From Capillimicrobium sp035565675 (lineage in GTDB: Bacteria > Actinomycetota > Thermoleophilia > Solirubrobacterales > Solirubrobacteraceae), in the NCBI GenBank assembly GCA_035565675.1, contig DATMSA010000041.1, forward strand, positions 1-9,601: a stretch of 9,601 nt of DNA. The letters are read 5' to 3'. Made by a program: the position numbers and the translations under genes. This document shows, piece by piece, positions 1-5,078 of the stretch. Below the pieces are notes generated by a model that saw only the letters and a list, made by a program, of their open reading frames with translations, was not told the origin of the DNA and made no database searches. Position 1 is the stretch's first letter, and each line of letters starts with the position of its first letter.

Positions 1-1617
1 CTGGCCGCCGCGCAGCGCAGCCTCGCCGACGTGCGCGCCGCGCGCCTGGCCGCCGCCGAGGCGGCCGTCCCGGTCGAGGTCGCGTCGGCCGCCGCGACGC
101 GGCCCGCCCCGCCGTGGCCGGTGCGCGCCACGCTGCTCGGCGAGGCTGCGGCGCTGGCCGCGATCTTCGCCGCCTGGTTCGCGCTGCCGCTCGTCGCGCC
201 CGGCGACGCCGTGCGCCGCGGGATGCTGCTGGCCACCTTCGCCGCGATGGCCGTTGCCGCCGCGGTCCTCGTCGTCCGCACGCGCGGCCGCGAGCGGCTC
301 GGCTGGGCGCTGTTCCTCGCCAGCCCGCTCGTCGCCCTGGCGCCGTACGTGGGCGTCGGCGCGTTCACGCTCGCCGCCGTCGGCGTGCTGCTGATCGCCG
401 GCGACGGCTGGCTGCGCGATCGCTTCCGCATCCTCGACGCCGCCGTGTTCGGCGCGCTCGTCGCCGGGACGCTGCTCGCGTTCGCGCTGCCGACGCGGGC
501 GGCGTTCGACGCGGTGGGCACCGGCGAGCACGTCGCGCTCGTCCTGCGCGCGGTCGGCGCGGTGGCGGCCGGCGGCATGATCCTGCTCGTCGTCACGTCG
601 GTGTCGCGCCGGGCGCGGCCGGACGTGTGGCTGCTGGCCGCCGGCTACGCGATCCCGATCGTCGTGTCGTTCTTCGTCCTGCGCCGCGCCGGCGCGTGGT
701 CGCCGGCGGAGTCGTGGAAGGTCGTGTACGTCGTGACGGGCGTCAACGCGCTCGCGGCGATGTGGATGCGGCTGCGCTACCGCGGCGAGCCGTCCCGGAC
801 GCTGCGCGACGGCGAGGCCGACTCCGCCGCCGTGTCGTTCGTCGCGACGGCCGGGTTCGTGGCGGTGATGATCGCCGCGGCGATCGCGCGCGGCGGCATC
901 GCCCCGGCGGTCGTGGCCGCGCTCGTCGTCGTCGCGGTCGCCCGTTACGTGCGCGCGGCGCTGGTCGCGCGCGACAACCGGCGGCTCACCGCGCTCGCGC
1001 TGCGCACGCAGGCCGAGCGGGCGGCCCAGCACCACGCCAGCCTCCTGGCGCTCACCGCCGCGCTGGCGGCGCGCGACGGCTACACGGGCCGCCACACCGA
1101 GGAGACGACCGCGCTCGTCTCGCGGGTCGCGGTCGCGCTGGGGCTCGGGCCCGAGGAGCGCCGCGAGGTCGACGCGGTCGCGCTGCTGCACGACATCGGC
1201 AAGATCGGGACCCCGAACGAGATCCTCCACAAGGACGGCCCGCTCGACGACCGCGAGTGGGAGGTCATGCGCGAGCACCCGGTGATCGGCGAGCGCATCC
1301 TCAGCGCCGTCCCCGGCCTCGAGTCGATCGCCCGCGCGGTGCGCCACGAGCACGAGCGCTGGGACGGCGGCGGCTACCCGGACGGGTTGGCCGGCGAGGC
1401 GATCCCGCTCGCGAGCCGCATCGTGCTCGTCTGCGACGCCTACCACGCGATGACGAGCGACCGCCCGTACCGCGAGGCGATGGCGCCGGACGCCGCGATC
1501 GCCGAGCTGCGCCGCCACGCGGGGACGCAGTTCGACCCGGCGGTGGTGAACGCGCTCATCGACGTCCTCGGCGAGGAGCGCACCGGGCGCACCGAGGCCG
1601 CGTCGGTCGTGGCGTAG
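1..1617 (+). CDS. Membrane-anchored HD-GYP domain protein (5' end outside window)
   Basis: Probable cyclic-di-GMP phosphodiesterase or related HD hydrolase. Numbering residues from the GTG at 31, about ten hydrophobic segments fill residues 32-308 (for example 32-55, 64-82, 135-153, 168-190, 267-308). A short linker follows, then an HD-GYP domain at about 335-515. Visible motifs are H355 in GRHTE, H387-D388 in LLHDIGK, the GYP triplet at 448-450 inside HERWDGGGYPDGL, and SDRPYR after it. The usual HHE before the GYP loop reads E440-H441-E442, with another His at 439, so one expected metal ligand is shifted or replaced and activity cannot be assumed. No GGDEF, EAL or response-regulator domain is visible. 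The frame stays open to base 1 with coding-like sequence (AAAQRSLADVRAARLAAAEA), and the GTG at 31 has no ribosome binding site, so the true start probably lies upstream. The family call is firm; the substrate is inferred. Confidence 0.88.
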   Translation: MAAAQRSLADVRAARLAAAEAAVPVEVASAAATRPAPPWPVRATLLGEAAALAAIFAAWFALPLVAPGDAVRRGMLLATFAAMAVAAAVLVVRTRGRERLGWALFLASPLVALAPYVGVGAFTLAAVGVLLIAGDGWLRDRFRILDAAVFGALVAGTLLAFALPTRAAFDAVGTGEHVALVLRAVGAVAAGGMILLVVTSVSRRARPDVWLLAAGYAIPIVVSFFVLRRAGAWSPAESWKVVYVVTGVNALAAMWMRLRYRGEPSRTLRDGEADSAAVSFVATAGFVAVMIAAAIARGGIAPAVVAALVVVAVARYVRAALVARDNRRLTALALRTQAERAAQHHASLLALTAALAARDGYTGRHTEETTALVSRVAVALGLGPEERREVDAVALLHDIGKIGTPNEILHKDGPLDDREWEVMREHPVIGERILSAVPGLESIARAVRHEHERWDGGGYPDGLAGEAIPLASRIVLVCDAYHAMTSDRPYREAMAPDAAIAELRRHAGTQFDPAVVNALIDVLGEERTGRTEAASVVA

Positions 1618-1642
1618 GCGCGCCATCCCGGCCCGCCCGCCA

Positions 1643-1691
1643 GACGTGTGGCACATGGCAGCCGCATAGCGGACGCCATGTGCCACACGTC
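1643..1691. repeat. Perfect 17-bp inverted repeat (stem-loop 1 of four)
   Basis: Arms GACGTGTGGCACATGGC (1643-1659) and its exact reverse complement (1675-1691) flank a 15-nt loop. The loop itself contains CCGC/GCGG (1662-1665, 1669-1672). The repeat begins 25 nt after the HD-GYP stop codon, in a convergent gap, so a factor-assisted or bidirectional terminator is possible. There is no T-tract on either side, and the mixed-composition, perfect arms look more like a REP-type dispersed palindrome or a protein-binding site than a standard terminator. Confidence 0.8.
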
Positions 1692-1719
1692 GGTTCGGGC
1701 GAGGGGGCGGCGCGCGTCG

Positions 1720-1747
1720 CGAGTTTCGCCCCCTGGGCGAACACTCG
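1720..1747. repeat. Bulged hairpin with CCT triloop, copy A (stem-loop 2 of four)
   Basis: Outer stem CGAGT/ACTCG, a single unpaired C on the 3' side (1742), inner stem TTCGCCC/GGGCGAA, loop CCT (1732-1734). The same architecture recurs with different paired bases at 1751-1780. It sits between convergent genes. Its role is unknown; termination, RNA processing and a repeat family are all open. Confidence 0.7.
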
Positions 1748-1750
1748 CCA

Positions 1751-1780
1751 GGCGACCCGGCCCCCTGGGCCGGTGTCGCC
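1751..1780. repeat. Bulged hairpin with CCT triloop, copy B (stem-loop 3 of four)
   Basis: Outer stem GGCGAC/GTCGCC, a single unpaired T on the 3' side (1774), inner stem CCGGCCC/GGGCCGG, loop CCT (1764-1766). It has the same bulge position, inner-stem length and loop as the hairpin at 1720-1747, and lies 3 nt downstream of it. Paired positions differ in a compensatory way between the two copies. Confidence 0.7.
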
Positions 1781-1781
1781 G

Positions 1782-1818
1782 GCCTCCGGCGATGGGGCAC
1801 GCGCCCATCGCCGGAGGC
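1782..1818. terminator. Perfect 15-bp stem-loop, possible bidirectional terminator (stem-loop 4 of four)
   Basis: Arms GCCTCCGGCGATGGG (1782-1796) and its exact reverse complement (1804-1818) enclose a 7-nt loop. It lies between the convergent HD-GYP and half-GNAT genes. No T-run follows on either strand, so intrinsic termination is not assured. A weaker 7-bp hairpin (1827-1833 with 1842-1848) overlaps the half-GNAT stop codon just beyond it. Confidence 0.5.
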
Positions 1819-1840
1819 GCAGTTCACGCGGTGCTGGAGG

Positions 1841-2179
1841 TCACCGCGCGAGCGCGATCGGTGGCGTCGGGCGGCGGAGGGAGAGCCGCCGGCGCCGGTC
1901 GTCGCTCCCGCGATCGCCCAGGGTCTGGGCGCGCGTGCGCAGGAGCTCGACGAGGTCCGCCGTGGGGCGGAAGGGGTCGGCGATCGCGCGGCCGGAGTCG
2001 AGGTCCAGCGCGGCGACGATCTCGCCGTCGGTGATGGCGACCAGGACCTGGCCGCGGGGGGCGGGGGCGCTGTCCAGGGCGGCGAGGCGGATGAGGGCGA
2101 GCTCGTCGTCCGGACGGGCGGGGCGGATGTGGATGGCGGTCATGTGGGCGGTGGGGGAGTGAGGGGCGCGGGCTTCCAT
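1841..2179 (-). CDS. Small half-GNAT-like protein of unknown function
   Basis: 112 residues. The region following IRPARPDDELALIRLAALD resembles the first strand and helix of a GNAT acetyltransferase. It continues through VLVAITDGEIVAALDLDSG into ADPFRPTADLVELLRTRA, a tail seen in many short actinobacterial hypothetical proteins (recalled, not searched). The acetyl-CoA pyrophosphate loop (Q/R-x-x-G-x-G/A) and the second half of the fold are absent, so catalysis is unlikely; a binding or regulatory role is possible. The last 20 or so residues are Arg-rich and poorly conserved in look. The ATG at 2179 was chosen because AGGAGG (2187-2192) sits 7 nt before it; an in-frame GTG at 2209 lacks such a site. 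The gene is divergent from the LysR gene, making it a candidate target of that regulator. Confidence 0.75.
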   Translation of the reverse strand: MEARAPHSPTAHMTAIHIRPARPDDELALIRLAALDSAPAPRGQVLVAITDGEIVAALDLDSGRAIADPFRPTADLVELLRTRAQTLGDRGSDDRRRRLSLRRPTPPIALAR

Positions 2180-2186
2180 GGGTGCA

Positions 2187-2192
2187 CCTCCT
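2187..2192 (-). promoter_or_regulatory. Ribosome binding site AGGAGG fixing the half-GNAT start
   Basis: On the minus strand AGGAGG lies 7 nt before the ATG at 2179. It rules out the longer GTG start at 2209 and the internal ATG that would begin MTAIHIRP. Confidence 0.8.
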
Positions 2193-2254
2193 GGGGCGTT
2201 CTGGGTCACCTGGAAGACGCTTCACAGGTTCCCAGCGTGACCCCATCAGCACAA

Positions 2255-2283
2255 ATGACAATTCGCGCTGTCCCCGATAAGAT
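2255..2283 (+). promoter_or_regulatory. Putative promoter of the LysR gene
   Basis: ATGACA (2255-2260) and TAAGAT (2278-2283) are separated by 17 nt and match the -35/-10 consensus moderately. Transcription would begin at or next to the ATG at 2290, giving a leaderless mRNA. This agrees with the absence of any ribosome binding site before the start. The stretch is visibly AT-richer than its surroundings. Confidence 0.5.
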
Positions 2284-2291
2284 CGCCTTAT
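2277..2291. promoter_or_regulatory. LysR-type operator dyad (T-N11-A) over the LysR start
   Basis: ATAAG-N5-CTTAT is a perfect 15-bp dyad containing T-N11-A, the classic LysR box. It overlaps the putative -10 and the first two bases of the ATG, a position expected to repress the regulator's own gene. Binding is inferred. Confidence 0.6.
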
Positions 2292-3228
2292 GCTCGACGT
2301 CAAGCGCCTGCGCGTCCTGCGCGAGGTGCACCTCAAGGGGTCCTTCTCCGCCGCGGCCGAGTCGCTCTCGTACACGCAGTCGGCGGTGTCGCAGCAGATC
2401 GCCGCGCTGGAGCGCGAGGCCGGCACGCTCCTCGTGGAGCGCAACGCGCGGGGGGTGCGGCTGACCGAGGCGGGCCGCGCGCTCGTCGTCCACGCCGACG
2501 CGATCATCGCGCGCCTCGCCGCGGCCGAGCGCGACCTCGAGGCGATCGCCGGCCTGCGCGGCGGCACGCTGCGGCTCGTCGCGTTCCCCACGGCCGCGGC
2601 GTCGGTGCTGCCGATCGCCGTCGCCCGCTTCCGCGACCGCCATCCCGGCGTCGACCTGACGCTCGAGCCGCTGGAGCCGCAGGAGGGCCTGGAGGCGCTG
2701 AAGGCCGGCGACGCCGACGTCGCCGTCACCGTCGACGCGACGTTCGCGCCGATCGAGTCCGACGACCTCGAGATGCGCCACATCCTCGACGACCCGATGT
2801 TCGTCGCGCTGCCCCAGGACCACCCGCTGGCCGCCCGGCCGCGCCTGGAGCTCGAGGACCTCTCGGGCGAGAGCTGGATCCTCGGCATGAGCGCGTCGAA
2901 GTGCCCGGACACGGCGATCATGCTGCGTCACTGCCTCGCGGCCGGCTTCGAGCCGCGGATCGCCTTCCAGTCCGACGACTACCAGGCGATCCAGGGGTTC
3001 ATCGCCGCCGGCGTCGGCGTCGCCCTGATCCCCGACCTGGGCCTGGTCTCCAAGCGCGACGACATCGTCGTGCGCGAGCTGGACTGCGCGCCGCACCGCC
3101 GCGTGGTCGCGGCGACGATGAGCGGCGACACGCGCGGCCCGGCGGCCGGCGCGATGCTCGACATCCTCGAGGACGTCGGGCGCGAGTGGACGAGCGAGCG
3201 CACCGCCGCGCTCCAGCTCGTGAGCTGA
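2290..3228 (+). CDS. LysR-family transcriptional regulator
   Basis: 312 residues, the usual length for the family. An N-terminal winged helix-turn-helix occupies residues 1-60, with the family motif in SFSAAAESLSYTQSAVSQQI, followed by LEREAGTLLVERNARGVRLTEAG. A linker helix (about 62-88) leads to a periplasmic-binding-protein-like effector domain (about 90-300). There, GGTLRLVAFPTAAASVLP, DVAVT and GVGVALIPDLG mark the usual two-lobe fold. The effector is unknown. The ATG at 2290 has no ribosome binding site and sits about 7 nt after a -10-like box, so it is probably translated leaderless. A dyad over the start suggests autoregulation, and the divergent half-GNAT gene is the obvious second target. 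No metabolic gene adjoins it to indicate a pathway. Confidence 0.93.
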   Translation: MLDVKRLRVLREVHLKGSFSAAAESLSYTQSAVSQQIAALEREAGTLLVERNARGVRLTEAGRALVVHADAIIARLAAAERDLEAIAGLRGGTLRLVAFPTAAASVLPIAVARFRDRHPGVDLTLEPLEPQEGLEALKAGDADVAVTVDATFAPIESDDLEMRHILDDPMFVALPQDHPLAARPRLELEDLSGESWILGMSASKCPDTAIMLRHCLAAGFEPRIAFQSDDYQAIQGFIAAGVGVALIPDLGLVSKRDDIVVRELDCAPHRRVVAATMSGDTRGPAAGAMLDILEDVGREWTSERTAALQLVS

Positions 3229-3233
3229 CGCGA

Positions 3234-3260
3234 CCGGGCGGCGGAGGGCCCGCCGCCCGG
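3234..3260. terminator. GC-rich hairpin between convergent LysR and HtaA-like genes
   Basis: CCGGGCGGCGG (3234-3244) pairs perfectly with CCGCCGCCCGG (3250-3260) around a 5-nt loop, within the 40-bp gap between two stop codons. The outer bases GACC and GGTC can extend it with a bulge. There is no T-tract, as is common in high-GC actinobacteria. The position supports a shared bidirectional terminator. Confidence 0.6.
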
Positions 3261-3268
3261 CCGGTCGA

Positions 3269-4207
3269 TCAGCGGCTGATGGCGATGGTGATGGGCTGGT
3301 CGCCCGCGCCCCAGATGCGGTAGCCGCCGGGCTTCAGCGTGCGGCCCTTGGCGAGGCGCAGCGTGAGGCGCTGCCCGGTGATCTTCCCGCGCGCGATCCG
3401 CTTGCGGTTCGACGCGGTCGACAGCGTGACGCGCGTGCCGCGCGCCGACAGCGACGACAGGTCGGAGCTGACCACGACGACCCGGCGCTTGCGCTGGGTG
3501 CGGATCTTGCCCTCGATCGGCGTCGAGACCGTCAGCGAGAAGCTGCCGAACGTGTTCGGCGTGCGGTCCGGGCCCGACCCCACCGCGTAGTTGGCCGGGA
3601 AGGCCGTGCCAGCCGCGGCGAGCGACGGGACGATGCCCTCGATCCGCTGCGTGCCCGGGGACGGCTCGGTGACCGTCGCGCCGGAGAGGTCGAGGTTGAA
3701 CAGCGGGTCCGCCGTGTACGGCGTCTGCCCGCTCGCGCCGCCCTGGCCCGTGGCCGCCAGCGTGCCGGTGGCGCCGTTCAGCGTGACGACGGGGTCGGTC
3801 ACGGTGATCGTGAACCGGTGCAGGCTCGACGTGAACGTGACCGTGCCCTGCGTGCGGACCGTGCCGGTGCGCGCGGCGCGGTCGTAGCTGCCGTCGTTCG
3901 CCGGGTACGCGAACGTGTAGAGCGCGGTCGCGCCCTTCAGGCTGGACGGGGTGACCTCGGTGCCGGTGGCGGGCGCGGTCGCGGTGGCGGTGCCGTTGGC
4001 GAGCGTGGTGACGTAGCCGAGCCATGTGCGGGCGGGCGTGCCGGACTCGTACACGTTGGCCTGCGACCACTCCAGGCTGCCGCCGGTCACATCGGCGGGA
4101 GCGGCGAGCGCCGTGGGCGCCGTGCCCGCGGCCGCGGCCGCGACGGCCGTGGCGCAGAGCGCGAGCCGCGCCGACCGGGCACGGCGAAGAAGGGACGTCG
4201 GTTGCAA
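3269..4207 (-). CDS. Secreted HtaA-like domain protein (possible heme/iron handling)
   Basis: 312 residues. A Sec signal peptide (RR-rich start, hydrophobic 13-33) has a likely cut after ALA35. Residues 42-155 resemble the HtaA domain of corynebacterial hemin-binding proteins: GGSLEWSQ near the start, then YTFAYPANDGSYD, and GTVTFTSSLHRFTITVTDP followed by VVTLNGATGTL. The C-terminal 80 residues form a basic beta-rich module with RLTLRLAKGRTLKPGGYRIW, with no transmembrane anchor or sortase signal seen. Heme binding is inferred from family resemblance; axial-ligand candidates such as Tyr53 or Tyr66 are untested. The TTG start at 4207 was chosen because AAGGAG lies 6 nt upstream and it places the signal peptide at the N-terminus; the frame is open much further upstream but that part overlaps the Crp gene. 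A 14-bp palindrome lies 28 nt upstream. The preceding Crp-type gene is on the same strand, 38 bp away. Confidence 0.78.
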   Translation of the reverse strand: MQPTSLLRRARSARLALCATAVAAAAAGTAPTALAAPADVTGGSLEWSQANVYESGTPARTWLGYVTTLANGTATATAPATGTEVTPSSLKGATALYTFAYPANDGSYDRAARTGTVRTQGTVTFTSSLHRFTITVTDPVVTLNGATGTLAATGQGGASGQTPYTADPLFNLDLSGATVTEPSPGTQRIEGIVPSLAAAGTAFPANYAVGSGPDRTPNTFGSFSLTVSTPIEGKIRTQRKRRVVVVSSDLSSLSARGTRVTLSTASNRKRIARGKITGQRLTLRLAKGRTLKPGGYRIWGAGDQPITIAISR

Positions 4208-4213
4208 CTGCGA

Positions 4214-4219
4214 CTCCTT
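4214..4219 (-). promoter_or_regulatory. Ribosome binding site AAGGAG deciding a TTG start
   Basis: On the minus strand AAGGAG lies 6 nt before the TTG at 4207. It supports a rare TTG start over the upstream in-frame TTG that begins inside TTGACAAGGAG. Confidence 0.75.
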
Positions 4220-4235
4220 GTCAAGGCGATTTGGC

Positions 4236-4249
4236 TTAGGGGACCCTAA
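4236..4249. promoter_or_regulatory. Palindrome TTAGGGGACCCTAA, DtxR/IdeR-like iron box candidate
   Basis: A perfect 6-bp-arm palindrome, TTAGGG-GA-CCCTAA. It keeps TTAGG-N4-CCTAA and matches 11 of 14 positions of TTAGGCTAACCTAA, a part of the DtxR/IdeR box as I know it. It lies 28 nt before the HtaA-like start, covers the Crp-type stop codon, and contains TAGGGT, which could serve as the -10 on the minus strand. Iron control would fit an HtaA-like gene. Binding is inferred. Confidence 0.5.
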
Positions 4250-5001
4250 CAGGATGGCGCCGCGACGCCCGGCCCGGGCCGGCGCTGGACGGGTGGGGGA
4301 GGGCCGGCCGTGACGGCGTCCAGATCCGCGGGCGGCGGCCCGCGCAGGACCCAGGCGCCGTCGCCCCGGCGCTCGATCAGGCCCCGCTTGGTGAGGTCGG
4401 TCATCGCGCTCGTCACCGACGGCCGCCGCGCGCCGATGAGCCCCGCGATCGTGCGATGTGTCAGCCGCGTCGACAGCACCACGCCGCCGGGCGTGACGCG
4501 CCCCCACCGCTCGGCGAGCTGCCACAGCGTCGCGAGCACGCGCGCGTCCACGCGCGTGAGGTGGCTGATCGCGCGCGCGAGCGCGAGGCGGTCGGCGCGC
4601 CGGGCGGCGCGCTGGACGAGCAGCGCGCTCAGGTGCGGCCAGCGCTGGACGATCGGGGCCAGCCGGTCGTCGAGCATCGCGACGCGCCCCGCCTGCAGCA
4701 CCGTCCAGCGCGTCGCGCCCGGCAGCGCCTCGCCCGCGGCGGTCCCGCCGGGCAGCAGCACGTCGCCGGGGCCGAGCAGCTCGGCGGCTCCGACCGTCGC
4801 CACGTCGACCTCGCGCGCGAGCAGGCCCTCGAGCACGAGCAGGCCCCACGGCGGCGCGCCCAGCGCCGCCGGCTCCCACCCGCCGGGCGGCAGCCGCTGG
4901 ACCGCGAGGAGCGCGCCGCGGCACGCGAGCGGGCGGTCGCGGACCGGGACCGCGGCCAGCAGCTCCGGGTCGGCCTCGAACAGCGAGACGGCGGCGGTCA
5001 C
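4246..5001 (-). CDS. Crp/Fnr-family transcriptional regulator
   Basis: 251 residues. Residues 20-115 look like a degenerate cyclic-nucleotide-binding barrel (LLGPGDVLLPGG; no clear phosphate-binding cassette). A dimerization helix (about 118-148) follows, then a Crp-type winged helix at 155-222. In the HTH (LTHRTIAGLIGARRPSVTSA and MTDLTKRGLIERRGDGAWVL) the recognition helix carries RRPSVT where classical Crp has RETVS. The Glu that reads the GTGA core is thus missing, so a different target site is expected and the effector is unknown. A Pro-rich tail of about 25 residues ends the protein. The GTG at 5001 has only a weak purine run (GGGGGTAGG) upstream. A GACCT-N6-AGGTC dyad with Crp-like spacing precedes the start and may be its own operator. 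It lies 38 bp before the HtaA-like gene on the same strand and may be cotranscribed with it. Confidence 0.85.
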   Translation of the reverse strand: MTAAVSLFEADPELLAAVPVRDRPLACRGALLAVQRLPPGGWEPAALGAPPWGLLVLEGLLAREVDVATVGAAELLGPGDVLLPGGTAAGEALPGATRWTVLQAGRVAMLDDRLAPIVQRWPHLSALLVQRAARRADRLALARAISHLTRVDARVLATLWQLAERWGRVTPGGVVLSTRLTHRTIAGLIGARRPSVTSAMTDLTKRGLIERRGDGAWVLRGPPPADLDAVTAGPPPPVQRRPGPGVAAPSC

Positions 5002-5007
5002 GGCGAC

Positions 5008-5023
5008 GACCTACCCCCAGGTC
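5008..5023. promoter_or_regulatory. GACCT-N6-AGGTC dyad, candidate Crp-family operator
   Basis: Two 5-bp arms separated by 6 bp reproduce the geometry of Crp/Fnr sites but not the TGTGA sequence. The dyad starts 6 nt upstream of the Crp-type GTG, in the 77-bp gap shared with the divergent YihY gene. It overlaps a possible minus-strand -10 (TAGGTC). This could be autoregulation or control of both genes; the assignment is inferred from position and geometry only. Confidence 0.35.
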
Positions 5024-5078
5024 GCGGCCGGGACGCACGGCGCTTGCCTTCCGCCGCACCGACCGCAACGCTGCGGGC

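Noticed and set aside
114..2162. Long open plus-strand frame over the HD-GYP gene and beyond
   Set aside because: Its translation is Arg/Ala/Gly-rich without any fold, and it runs across the hairpin-filled gap and antisense to the half-GNAT gene. It is a GC-bias shadow of the HD-GYP frame.
1824..2921. Minus-strand open frame of about 365 codons opposite LysR
   Set aside because: Ser/Arg-rich shadow of the LysR reading frame with no recognisable domain; the real minus-strand gene here is only 1841-2179 in another frame.
4219..4224. Minus-strand TTGACA as a -35 box for the HtaA-like gene
   Set aside because: It sits partly on the ribosome binding site, so transcription would start inside the gene. 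Palindrome-associated TAGGGT is a better -10 candidate.
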